NCBI GenBank assembly: GCA_963707555.1
Contig: CAVPQM010000013.1
Coordinates: 1-64,000 of the forward strand
Direction of reading: 5' to 3'
Source: JAFAFN01 sp963707555
GTDB lineage: Bacteria; Actinomycetota; Acidimicrobiia; Acidimicrobiales; Microtrichaceae
Length of the DNA stretch: 64,000 bases
Notes under the pieces: model-generated
Told to the model about the DNA's origin: nothing
Seen by the model: the letters and a program-made list of their open reading frames with translations, nothing else
Database searches by the model: none
Made by a program: the position numbers and the translations under genes
Part shown: positions 35,155-46,656 of the stretch, piece by piece
How the letters are laid out: each line of letters starts with the position of its first letter
Position numbering within the stretch: position 1 is the first letter of the stretch

Positions 35155-36093
35155 TTGGCGAAGCAGCGAGCAGAACGCGACGAGGAAGACCTCGTACGTA
35201 TGTATCTGAGCGACATCGGCCAATATCCCCTGTTGACCAAGGACGACGAGGCTCGTCTCGCTCAGGCCATCGAGGCCGGCGCGGCTGCGACCAAGGAGCT
35301 CGAAGAGGGCGGCCGCAGCGTCTCCCCCGCGCGCAAGCGTGAGCTCCGTCGGGCCATCCGAGCCGGAGAGGACGCCGAGCGCACGTTCGTGCAGTCGAAC
35401 CTCCGTCTGGTGGTCTCGATCGCGAAGAAGTACCAGGCGTCGGGCCTGCCGCTGCTGGATCTGATCCAGGAGGGCAACCTGGGCCTCATGCACGCCGTCG
35501 AGAAGTTCGACTGGCGCAAGGGCTTCAAGTTCTCGACCTACGCCACCTGGTGGATCCGCCAGGCCCTCACCCGCGGCATCGCCAACACGGGTCGCACGAT
35601 CCGCCTCCCGGTCCACGCGGGCGACACGCTCTCGCGGCTGCAGAAGGCCCGCGTGCGCCTCGAGACCTCGCTGGGTCGCCCGCCGACCCTGGCCGAGCTG
35701 TCCGCAGACCTCGAGATGCCCGAGGCGAAGGTCACCGAGACCCTGCGCTTCGCCGCCGACACGCTGTCGCTCTCCACGCCGCTGCGTGAGGACGGCGATG
35801 CCGAGCTCGGCGACATGGTCGAGGACCGCACCGCGGAGTCCCCGTTCGAGTCGGCAGCGATCTCGCTGCTGCCCGACGAGATCGGCCGTCTGCTGTCCCC
35901 GCTCGACGAGCGTGAGCGTGAGATCCTGCGCCTTCGCTTCGGCCTGGACCGCGGCGAGCCGCGGACCCTCGAAGAGGTCGGCGAGCACTTCAACCTGACC
36001 CGTGAGCGCATCCGCCAGATCGAGGCGCGTGCGATGTCCAAGCTGCGTCACCCCAGCGCGGACACCGGGGCGAAGGACCTGCTCAGCGTCTGA
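35155..36093 (+). CDS. group 2 sigma-70 factor (RpoD/HrdB-like)
   Basis: About 312 residues. Region 1.2 (DLVRMYLSDIGQYPLLTKDD), region 2 (NLRLVVSIAKKYQASGLPLL, DLIQEGNLGLMHAVEKFDWR, FSTYATWWIRQALTRG), region 3 and region 4 (LEEVGEHFNLTRERIRQIEA) are complete. It lacks the long acidic N-terminus of the main sigma factor, so it is a primary-like alternative factor. The start could be TTG 35155 (reads as MAKQRAERDEED, AAGG eight bases upstream) or GTG 35146. A GC-rich hairpin terminator follows. Confidence 0.9.
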   Translation: MAKQRAERDEEDLVRMYLSDIGQYPLLTKDDEARLAQAIEAGAAATKELEEGGRSVSPARKRELRRAIRAGEDAERTFVQSNLRLVVSIAKKYQASGLPLLDLIQEGNLGLMHAVEKFDWRKGFKFSTYATWWIRQALTRGIANTGRTIRLPVHAGDTLSRLQKARVRLETSLGRPPTLAELSADLEMPEAKVTETLRFAADTLSLSTPLREDGDAELGDMVEDRTAESPFESAAISLLPDEIGRLLSPLDEREREILRLRFGLDRGEPRTLEEVGEHFNLTRERIRQIEARAMSKLRHPSADTGAKDLLSV

Positions 36094-36118
36094 GCGTCCT
36101 GACGACGAACATCTTCGG

Positions 36119-36148
36119 CTCGGGCCGGTCCTTCGGGGTCGGCCCGAG
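36119..36148 (+). terminator. hairpin after the sigma-factor gene
   Basis: CTCGGGCCG (36119-36127) pairs with CGGCCCGAG (36140-36148), 26 bases after the stop. There is no U tract. Confidence 0.5.
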
Positions 36149-36181
36149 TCGCGTCCCGGCCGAGGTGTCTCCATCCCTCTG

Positions 36182-36230
36182 CCTTCGCGAAGGCCACGAA
36201 CCGCCGCCGGGCCGTCCACCTTCGCGAAGG
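36182..36230. repeat. two further copies of CCTTCGCGAAGG
   Basis: Palindromes at 36182-36193 and 36219-36230 lie in the spacer between the convergent sigma-factor and uvrA genes. They are identical to the four copies at 17836-17955, which also lie between convergent genes. Confidence 0.9.
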
Positions 36231-36269
36231 AAGCTGGATGGACGGGACGCGCCGCTCGGGCCGGCGGTC

Positions 36270-39173
<2,904 letters not shown>

Positions 39174-39252
39174 CGAGTCGACACACTACCGTTCGAACAG
39201 GTGTTCGTCAGGTCGGTCGAGCCGGTTCCGGGCACCCCTGCGGGTGCATTCG

Positions 39253-41364
39253 TCACAGTCCGGCGGGGCCGTCCTGCACCAGTTCGACATGTCGCCAGGC
39301 CTGTCCGGCACGCAGGTGGTCCCGGGCGATGCGCCACTCCCCCAGCACCTCGTCGCCCAGGTCCTCCTCCGGGTGCACGGCGAGCACGACCGCGCCCGTG
39401 TCCGCCGCAGCGAGGCGGTCGAGCAGTCCTTCGAGCTGGCCGGCCTGGGGCATGCGCAGGATCCGCACCTGGTCCAGGTGCGCCCACGAGACACGACCCA
39501 GGCCGCGGCCGTCGGTGACCACGATCGGTGCGCCGCCGTCGTTCGGTGCCGCCGACGCGGTGGCGACCGCGACCATTCGGTCGACGACCCGTGCGGTGTC
39601 CTGGCGCATGGCGATCCCGGTGCGCAGGCAGAGGACCGACATGGACACCATCGCGACGAGCACGGCGACGGTCACGATCCGCGCGGCGCTCGCCCGTGCC
39701 GCCCTCTCCTGGACATCCGACTCGGAATCGGCGCCCTGGCCACGATTCGGAGACGGATTTCGGGACGCCGCCGTCGCAGCAGCCACTTCCGACTCGGAAT
39801 CGGTGCCCTGGCCACGATTCGGAGACGGATTTCGGGACGCCGCCGTCGCAGCAGCCACTTCCGACTCGGAATCGGTGCCCTGGCCACGATTCGGAGACGG
39901 ATTTCGGGGGGCGGGGGACGCGAGCGCTGCGGCGGCGCCGGTGACGGCGAGCGGGACGACCAGCGGAAGGAGCAGGTGGTAGAAGCGACCGCCCCACTCG
40001 GCGGCGCCGCCGATGGAATAGCTGGTGGCGAGCACGAGCGACGCCGCGACCGCCGAGGTGATCAGGCAGACCCTGGCGGTGAACGACGCGAGGTCGGCAC
40101 GTCGCAGCTGCACCAGACCCATGACGAGCAGAGGGAACGCGGCGACGAGCCCGGTCACCTGGCCGACGGGCAGGAACTGCCGCACGACGGTGAGGGCCGC
40201 GCCGGCGACGACCAGCTGCACGGCGAGGGACCGGTGACGCGGCGAGCGGCGCCACAGGACCGCCCCGGCGATGAGGCAGACGGTGGCGATGAACAGCACG
40301 ATCGCAGCCGGACCCAGGCGGGGGTTGCCCGGTCGCAGCACGCTGGCCCACAGCGCGAGCAGCCGACCGTCGACGAAGCCGACCTCCTGGGCGCCGATGA
40401 CGAAGTTGCTGATGCCCTCGTCGCCCTGGATCGACGCCGCGAGTCGCCCGTCGAACAGGTACGAGGCGATGCCGAGCCCGGCGAGCGCCACCGAGGTGAG
40501 GGCCCGGGCCGGGTCGATGTGCGGTGGGCGCAGGGACCGGATCGAACAGAGTCCGAGCGCAGCGGCGATGCCGGCGACGGCGAACAGCCCTTCGCTGCGC
40601 AGCAGCACCAGCGGTACGGCCAGCACCAGTCCGGCGAGCACCAGCGGGACCCTCCGTCGGAGCGGGACGCCGTCGCCGAGTGCTGCGACCAGGGTGAGCA
40701 CGACCCCACCGGTGAGCGCCGCGGCGAGCGAGTGCGCCATGACCGTCGTGGCACCGAACAGCAGCGGACTTCCCAGGCCGAGCACCCAGAGCGTGACCAG
40801 GCCGAGGTCCTCGACACGGCGGGTGCAGGTCGGTGTCGTCGTCGCTCCTGCGGGGGCCGTCGTCGGCGTTCCGGCGAGCATCCGGCGGCACAGGAACATG
40901 GCGACGACCGCGGCGGCCCAGGTACCGAGGGCCGAGGCGACGAGCAGGCCGAGGTGTCCGCCCAGCGACCAGAAGGGCACCAGCAGCACCGGGTAGGCCG
41001 GGTGCTTGGCGTAGGGGTGGAACGTGGCGCCGACGACGTCGGAGTTCTCCATGGTGACGAACTCGCCGTCGGGGTCGACGCTCGGGAGGGGTAGGTCGAT
41101 CGCCCAACCGCCCTGCGAGAGAGCGTCGACCTGGGCGACGACCGCCCCTTCGTCGGTGATGGCCGAGGCGCCGTTGTCGACGAGCGCGACGATGGCGAGC
41201 AGCGCGACGAGCAACGCCGCGGCATGCAGTGCCACGCGGCGGGTGCCGCCGGCGGCGCGCCCGGGCGTGCGGTCGGCCCGGCCGGCCTGGCCGGCCTGGC
41301 CGGCGCTGTCGGCGTCGCCGGGCGCTGCGGAGCCTTCGGGGGCGTTCCGTCGGTCGGTGAGCAT
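39253..41364 (-). CDS. GT-C-like membrane glycosyltransferase with 24-residue repeats
   Basis: 703 residues with about a dozen membrane helices. After the first helix comes an extracytoplasmic loop with acidic residues (ASAITDEGAVVAQV) typical of GT-C enzymes that use polyprenyl-linked sugars. Residues about 485-548 form an in-frame 24-residue repeat (core NPSPNRGQGTDSESEVAAAT), three copies, followed by one more helix and a soluble C-terminal domain of about 120 residues. I chose ATG 41364 (MLTDRRNAPEG) because upstream sequence overlaps the divergent aroC start. The substrate is unknown. Confidence 0.7.
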   Translation of the reverse strand: MLTDRRNAPEGSAAPGDADSAGQAGQAGRADRTPGRAAGGTRRVALHAAALLVALLAIVALVDNGASAITDEGAVVAQVDALSQGGWAIDLPLPSVDPDGEFVTMENSDVVGATFHPYAKHPAYPVLLVPFWSLGGHLGLLVASALGTWAAAVVAMFLCRRMLAGTPTTAPAGATTTPTCTRRVEDLGLVTLWVLGLGSPLLFGATTVMAHSLAAALTGGVVLTLVAALGDGVPLRRRVPLVLAGLVLAVPLVLLRSEGLFAVAGIAAALGLCSIRSLRPPHIDPARALTSVALAGLGIASYLFDGRLAASIQGDEGISNFVIGAQEVGFVDGRLLALWASVLRPGNPRLGPAAIVLFIATVCLIAGAVLWRRSPRHRSLAVQLVVAGAALTVVRQFLPVGQVTGLVAAFPLLVMGLVQLRRADLASFTARVCLITSAVAASLVLATSYSIGGAAEWGGRFYHLLLPLVVPLAVTGAAAALASPAPRNPSPNRGQGTDSESEVAAATAASRNPSPNRGQGTDSESEVAAATAASRNPSPNRGQGADSESDVQERAARASAARIVTVAVLVAMVSMSVLCLRTGIAMRQDTARVVDRMVAVATASAAPNDGGAPIVVTDGRGLGRVSWAHLDQVRILRMPQAGQLEGLLDRLAAADTGAVVLAVHPEEDLGDEVLGEWRIARDHLRAGQAWRHVELVQDGPAGL
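39717..39910. repeat. 72-bp in-frame tandem repeat inside the glycosyltransferase gene
   Basis: The word CTCGGAATCGG recurs at 39721, 39793 and 39865, exactly 72 bases apart. Copies are nearly identical (one G/T difference, first against others), and the last is partial. Because 72 is a multiple of three, the protein gains 24-residue units. Confidence 0.95.
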
Positions 41365-41434
41365 CTCCTTGTCCTCTTCGGCACGCCGGAACCGATGCGT
41401 GAGCCATTCCGGGCCGCTGGCATACTTGGCGGCC

Positions 41435-42516
41435 ATGGGTTCCAGCAGCGGCCGCCTGTTCCGCATCACGACGTTCGGCGAGTCGCACGGTCCCGGGGTG
41501 GGTGTCGTGATCGACGGCTGTCCCCGCGTCTGCCGTTGTCCGCGGCCGACATCCAGCCCGATCTGGATCGTCGACGGCCCGGGCAGAGCCGTCTGGTCAC
41601 CCAGCGCAACGAGGCCGACGGCGTCGAGATCCTCTCGGGTGTGTACGACGGGCTGACGCTCGGGTCACCGATCGCGCTGCTGGTGCGCAACGCGGATCAG
41701 CGCTCGGGCGCCTACGACGACATGACGGACCTGTTCCGTCCGTCGCACGCCGATTGGTCGACCGAGGCGAAGTACGGGATCCGTGCCGTCGCCGGCGGTG
41801 GTCGGGCCTCGGCACGTGAGACGATCGGTCGGGTCGCGGCCGCGGCGGTCGCCCGCAAGCTGCTCGCGGAGCACGTCGGGGTCGAGGTGCTGGGCTGGGT
41901 GAGCCGGATCCACGACATCACGGGACGCATCGACCCCGCTCAGGTGCAGCTGGAGCACGTCGAGGCGTCGCCCACTCGCTGCCCGGATCCCGAGGCTGCC
42001 GAGGAGATGGTCGCGGCGATCGACCGGGCTCGGCGCGACGGCGACTCGCTCGGCGGTGTGGTGACCTGCGTGGCGCGTGGCGTGCCGGCGGGCTGGGGTG
42101 AGCCGGTGTTCGACAAGCTCGAGGCCGACCTGGCCAAGGCGACGATGTCGTTGCCGGCGTCGAAGGGCTTCGAGATCGGCTCGGGGTTCGCGTCGGCCGG
42201 CATGACCGGCAAGGAGCACAACGACGAGTTCGTGCCGGGCCCGGACGGCCGTCCGGCGACGGTGACGAACCGCTCCGGCGGGGTGCAGGGCGGCATCTCG
42301 AACGGCCAGGAGATCGACGTGCGGGTGGCGTTCAAGCCGACCGCGACGATCTCGTCGCCCCAGAACACGGTGAATCGGGACAACGAGCCGGTCGTGCTGG
42401 CGGCGAAGGGTCGCCACGATCCGTGCGTGCTACCCCGGGCGGTGCCGTTGGTCGAGGCCGCAGTGCTGCTGGTGCTGGCAGATCACTGGCTGCGCCAGCG
42501 GGCGATCGAGCTCTAG
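41435..42516 (+). CDS. aroC: chorismate synthase, one frameshift in this sequence
   Basis: Last enzyme of the shikimate pathway, using reduced FMN. It starts MGSSSGRLFRITTFGESHGP at ATG 41435. Near 41522 one C is missing from a C run (DGCP then PRLPLSAADIQPDLDRR in the next frame), after which the chain is intact: RQRPGQSRLV-like segment, SGAYDDMTDLFRPSHADWST, GGGRASARETIGRVAAAAVA, GVQGGISNGQEIDVRVAFKP, and the C-terminal RHDPCVLPRAVPLVEAAVLL. A homopolymer error is the simplest explanation. Confidence 0.93.
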
Positions 42517-42592
42517 AGGTCGCCGGGGCGAGCGCCGTGGGCGCTGCGGGCGTAGGCCGCCGAGTCGCTCCCCTTTCACGATGTGGATGGGA

Positions 42593-43606
42593 TCACGACC
42601 CGCTCGGGTCGAGCCCTGTCTCCTCGCCGGGGTAGGTCGCGGGTTCGCTGCGTGCGGCGAGCCGCTCGGCGAGCACGCGGGGGTCGTAGATCAGCTCGGT
42701 GAGCCGCGTCGCGGACATCGATCGAGCGGTCAGGAGCAGGCGTATTCGGGCCTGGGCGTCCGCTGCGACCTCGCGGAGGATCAGCTCGAGCGCCAGCCGC
42801 TCCATGACCGACCCTGACGGTGCGGTCATGAGCGCAGTGGCCAGCGCTTCCTCGACCGGGCGGACGGTCATGCCCGAGACGGTCAGATCGGCGAGCTCGA
42901 CGTCGCGCACGTGGTGGAGGCGTGCTGGAGGAGTTGTGCGGTCGGCGGCGTGCGGGACCGACCGTCGACGGTCGCTCCTCCAGCCGGGGTGGGGCCCGAG
43001 CAGCAGGTCCACGGTGGAGTTCGGGCCGATGATCGTGCGTCCGAGTAGCTCCAGCGCGCTCCACGACGTGAGCGCTGCGCCGCTCCCTGCCCAGAGCAGC
43101 CACGCCCGGAAGTTCTCGTGGGGGTCGTCGGGCCAGTGCGAGAGCCGGAAGACGCCAGGCGCGACGGTGTGTCGCCAGTTCCCGTAGGAGAGGTGGTGGT
43201 AGCGGGCGCCACGGTTGAGTCCGGCGTCCCTGGCCTGGCTGACGGTGAAGCAGCCCTCCTGGGTCGCAGCGACTGCTTGGAGACGCCGCCGCCGGCCCAC
43301 ACGCGTGCCGAGGCCGGGACGCTCCGGGGTGGGGACGGGCAGAGCCGGGTCGAGTGGGTGCGCCGGGGGGAAGTGGGCGGCGGCGAGGACCTCGTCGACG
43401 CTGAGGGAGGGACCATGGGCACTCTCCTCGTCGTCACTGTCAGAGTGTCCAGCTTTTTGGGACGGTTCCGCAGGGCTGGTGTCGAAGCGTCCAGTTCTTC
43501 GGGACGGTTGGGGCGGGTCGGGGTCGAACCGTCCGGAAAAATTGGACGGTTGGGCAAGGGGCGGAGTGGAGGTGCCGAGGTCGGCTCGGCGCTCGGGGTT
43601 CGACAT
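42593..43606 (-). CDS. AbiEi-like winged-helix protein with N-terminal repeats
   Basis: 337 residues from ATG 43606 (AGGAG upstream). The core resembles AbiEi_4/DUF559-type antitoxin regulators: RLQAVAATQEGCFTVSQARD (winged helix) and WRHTVAPGVFRLSHWP, then a domain with ALTSWSALELLG. The first 60 residues contain three degenerate 14-residue repeats (PSNFSGRFDPDPPQ, PSRRTGRFDTSPAE, PSQKAGHSDSDDEE) encoded by 42-bp units. No toxin gene (AbiEii-like) is adjacent; neighbours are aroC and uvrB. A role in toxin-antitoxin control is therefore doubtful. Confidence 0.65.
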   Translation of the reverse strand: MSNPERRADLGTSTPPLAQPSNFSGRFDPDPPQPSRRTGRFDTSPAEPSQKAGHSDSDDEESAHGPSLSVDEVLAAAHFPPAHPLDPALPVPTPERPGLGTRVGRRRRLQAVAATQEGCFTVSQARDAGLNRGARYHHLSYGNWRHTVAPGVFRLSHWPDDPHENFRAWLLWAGSGAALTSWSALELLGRTIIGPNSTVDLLLGPHPGWRSDRRRSVPHAADRTTPPARLHHVRDVELADLTVSGMTVRPVEEALATALMTAPSGSVMERLALELILREVAADAQARIRLLLTARSMSATRLTELIYDPRVLAERLAARSEPATYPGEETGLDPSGS

Positions 43607-43686
43607 GTCAGGTCTCCTCGTCGCAGTGAGGAGACCTGTTCAGCCGGGAGATCTCGACCCGTGTGCTCGGAGGCCCGCGCGCCCGC

Positions 43687-45795
43687 TCAGAGCACGCTGC
43701 GGAGCTCGCGCTTGAGCTCCTTGATCTCGTCGCGCAGGCGGGCCGCCTCCTCGAAGCGGAGATCGGCCGACGCCTGGTTCATCTCGTCCTCGAGCAGCTC
43801 GATCACCTTGCCGAGCTCGTCCGGTGGCACGTCCGCGAACTGCTCGGCACGGGCCCGTTCGCCGGGACGCTGCTTGCGGCGGCCGGCCCCCGGCCGGGGT
43901 GCCTCACCGCTCGTACCGCGCAGGTCGGCGAGGATGTCGGTGACCGCCTTGGTGATCGTCTTCGGGTCGATCCCGTGTTCCTCGTTGTGGGCCTGCTGCA
44001 CCCCGCGACGACGGTTGGTCTCGGAGATGGCCTTTGTCATGGAGTCGGTGACCCGGTCGGCGTACATGATCACCTGGCCGTTCACGTTCCTGGCGGAGCG
44101 TCCGATCATCTGGATCAGTGACCGCTCGGAGCGCAAGAAGCCCTCTTTGTCGGCGTCGAGGATCGCGACGAGCGACACCTCGGGGATGTCGAGACCCTCT
44201 CGCAACAGGTTGATGCCGACCAGCACGTCGTACTCGCCCAGGCGCAGGTCGCGCACCAGCTCGATGCGCTGCAGCGTGTCGACCTCTGAGTGCAGGTACC
44301 GCACCCGCACGCCCATCTCGAGCAGGTAGTCGGTCAGGTCCTCGGCCATCTTCTTCGTGAGCGTCGTGACGAGCACCCGGTCGCCGCGCTCGGTCCGTTC
44401 GTTGATCTGCGCGAGCAGGTCGTCGATCTGACCCTTGGTCGGCTTGATGATCACCTCGGGGTCGAGCAGGCCGGTCGGCCGCACGATCTGCTCGACGATG
44501 TTCGTCGAGTGCTCGATCTCCCAGTCACCCGGCGTGGCCGACAAGAAGATGGTCTGGCCGGCCTTCTGGGCCCACTCCTCGAAGCGCAGCGGACGGTTGT
44601 CGGCCGCGGAGGGCAGCCGGAAGCCGTGCTCGATGAGGTTCTCCTTGCGGGACCGGTCCCCCTCGTACTGCCCGTGCAGCTGCGGGATCGTGACGTGGGA
44701 CTCGTCGATGATGGTCAGGTAGTCGTCGGGGAAGAAGTCGAGCAGCGTGTTCGGCGTCTCGCCCGGTCCACGGCCGTCGAGCGGCGCCGAGTAGTTCTCG
44801 ATGCCGTTGCAGAAGCCCATCTCCTGCATCATCTCGAGGTCGTACTCGGTGCGCATGCGCAGCCGTTGCGCCTCGAGCAGCTTGCCCTGCGACTCGAACA
44901 GCGCCAGGCGCTCCTGCAGCTCCTTCTCGATGCGGACGATCGCCGTGCCGAGGCGCTCGTCGGAGGTGGCGTAGTGCGTGTTCGGGAAGATGACGACGTC
45001 GTCGAGCGAGCGGAACTTCTCACCCGTGAGCGGGTCGACCTGCGCGATCGACTCGATCTCGTCGCCGAAGAACTCGATGCGGACCGTCGACTCCTCGTAC
45101 GCAGGGTGCACCTCGAGGATGTCGCCGCGGACCCTGAACGCGCCGCGCACCAGGTTCATGTCGTTGCGTTCGTACTGCAGGTCGACCAGGCGACGCAGCA
45201 GCGCCCGCTGGTCGACCGACTCGCCGACCCGCGCGGTGAAGAGCCGTGAGGAGTACTCCTCGGGCGAACCGAGGCCGTAGATGCACGACACCGATGCCAC
45301 GACGATGACGTCACGTCGGGTGAGCAGCGCCGACGTGGCGGCGTGGCGCAGCCGGTCGATCTCGTCGTTGACCGAGGAGTCCTTCTCGATGAAGGTGTCG
45401 CTCGACGCGATGTACGCCTCTGGCTGGTAGTAGTCGTAGTACGAGACGAAGTACTCGACCCGGTTGTCGGGGAAGAACTCCCGGAACTCGTTGGCGAGCT
45501 GGGCGGCGAGGCTCTTGTTGGGGGCGAGCACGAGCGTGGGCCGCTGCACCTGCTCGATCGTCCAGGCGATGGTCGCCGACTTGCCCGAACCGGTGATGCC
45601 CAGGAGCGTCTGGAAGCGCTGCCCGACGTTGACGCCCTCTGCCAGGGCCTCGATCGCCTTGGGCTGATCACCCGCGGGTTGGAAGTCGGAGACGACCTTG
45701 AAGGGCCGCACCGCGGACGGCGTGATCCGCCCCGTGGGCGTGGCTGTTGTTCCGGAAGAGCTCACGCCGGAAAGCGTACCGACGGGCTGTGACAC
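43687..45795 (-). CDS. uvrB: excinuclease ABC subunit B
   Basis: 702 residues, complete. UvrB verifies damage in nucleotide-excision repair. Helicase motifs include GITGSGKSATIAW (Walker A), the beta-hairpin region YYDYYQPEAYI, TIIDESH, LSATPGDWE, and QMIGRSARNVNGQVIMYAD. The C-terminal UVR motif (LRFEEAARLRDEIKELKREL) is present. The start could be GTG 45795 or an internal GTG shortly after; neither has a clear ribosome site. coaE lies 82 bases upstream. Confidence 0.96.
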   Translation of the reverse strand: MSQPVGTLSGVSSSGTTATPTGRITPSAVRPFKVVSDFQPAGDQPKAIEALAEGVNVGQRFQTLLGITGSGKSATIAWTIEQVQRPTLVLAPNKSLAAQLANEFREFFPDNRVEYFVSYYDYYQPEAYIASSDTFIEKDSSVNDEIDRLRHAATSALLTRRDVIVVASVSCIYGLGSPEEYSSRLFTARVGESVDQRALLRRLVDLQYERNDMNLVRGAFRVRGDILEVHPAYEESTVRIEFFGDEIESIAQVDPLTGEKFRSLDDVVIFPNTHYATSDERLGTAIVRIEKELQERLALFESQGKLLEAQRLRMRTEYDLEMMQEMGFCNGIENYSAPLDGRGPGETPNTLLDFFPDDYLTIIDESHVTIPQLHGQYEGDRSRKENLIEHGFRLPSAADNRPLRFEEWAQKAGQTIFLSATPGDWEIEHSTNIVEQIVRPTGLLDPEVIIKPTKGQIDDLLAQINERTERGDRVLVTTLTKKMAEDLTDYLLEMGVRVRYLHSEVDTLQRIELVRDLRLGEYDVLVGINLLREGLDIPEVSLVAILDADKEGFLRSERSLIQMIGRSARNVNGQVIMYADRVTDSMTKAISETNRRRGVQQAHNEEHGIDPKTITKAVTDILADLRGTSGEAPRPGAGRRKQRPGERARAEQFADVPPDELGKVIELLEDEMNQASADLRFEEAARLRDEIKELKRELRSVL

Positions 45796-45876
45796 TGTCG
45801 CCGCGAGCCGGCGGCACCGGGCATCTGCTCGCCGCAGCGGGCGGGATCTTCTCGCCGCAGGCGGGCAGATCGAGCG

Positions 45877-46470
45877 TCAGCGCAGGGTGGCGATCCAGTC
45901 CCAGGCCCGGGAGATCTCGGCGGACAGCGCCTCGGTGTCGCCGTGGTTGTCGATCACCAGGTCGGCCTTCTCGAGGCGCTCGGAGCGGCTGGCCTGCTTG
46001 GCAATGCGGTTGCGGGCGTCCTCCTCGGAGAAGCCACGGTGCTCGACGAGGCGCCGCACGGCGACGTCGGGATCCAGGTCCACCACGATCATCGCGGCCA
46101 TGTCGTCGCGGCCGGACTCGACCAGCAGCGGCACGTCCAGGATGACGACCCGGTCGGTCTCGGCGAGCTCCGCCAGGCGGCGCTCGATCTCCTCGTGGAC
46201 CCGGGGGTGCACGATCATCGACAGGTCGGCGAGGGCCTTCGGGTCCGTGAAGACGACCTCGGCGACCGCCGCACGGTCGAGCCCGCCGTCGGGGGCGACG
46301 ATCCCGGCCCCGAAGCGCTCGACCATCTCGTCGAAGACCACCGTGCCGGGCTGCTGCAGCTCCTTCACGATCGCGTCGGCGTCGATCACCGCGGCGCCCC
46401 GTTCGGCCAGGCCGGCCGAGACCGACGACTTGCCCGCACCGATTCCCCCGGTGAGCCCGATCAACAGCAT
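45877..46470 (-). CDS. coaE: dephospho-CoA kinase
   Basis: 197 residues from ATG 46470 with AGGAGGC seven bases upstream. Last step of CoA synthesis. The P-loop GLTGGIGAGKSSV, DADAIVKELQQPG, HPRVHEEIERRL and DVPLLVESG are all typical. It is upstream of uvrB on the same strand and diverges from a sensor kinase. Confidence 0.95.
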   Translation of the reverse strand: MLLIGLTGGIGAGKSSVSAGLAERGAAVIDADAIVKELQQPGTVVFDEMVERFGAGIVAPDGGLDRAAVAEVVFTDPKALADLSMIVHPRVHEEIERRLAELAETDRVVILDVPLLVESGRDDMAAMIVVDLDPDVAVRRLVEHRGFSEEDARNRIAKQASRSERLEKADLVIDNHGDTEALSAEISRAWDWIATLR

Positions 46471-46656
46471 CGTTCCGCCTCCTGCACGGGCGCCGACGCT
46501 ACCGCGAGCGACCCGTTCGACGTGCGGTCCAGCGGAATGCAACAGGAAATATTCCCCCAATTCTGTAGGTCACACGACCCAGCTGCCGATACGCACTGCA
46601 GACCTTCGCCCACCCTCGATCCACGAGCCCGAGCGACGACCCTCTCCAGGACTCCG

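Noticed and set aside
39717..39910. CRISPR array
   Set aside because: The 72-bp units are contiguous with no unique spacers, keep the reading frame, and no cas gene is in the window.
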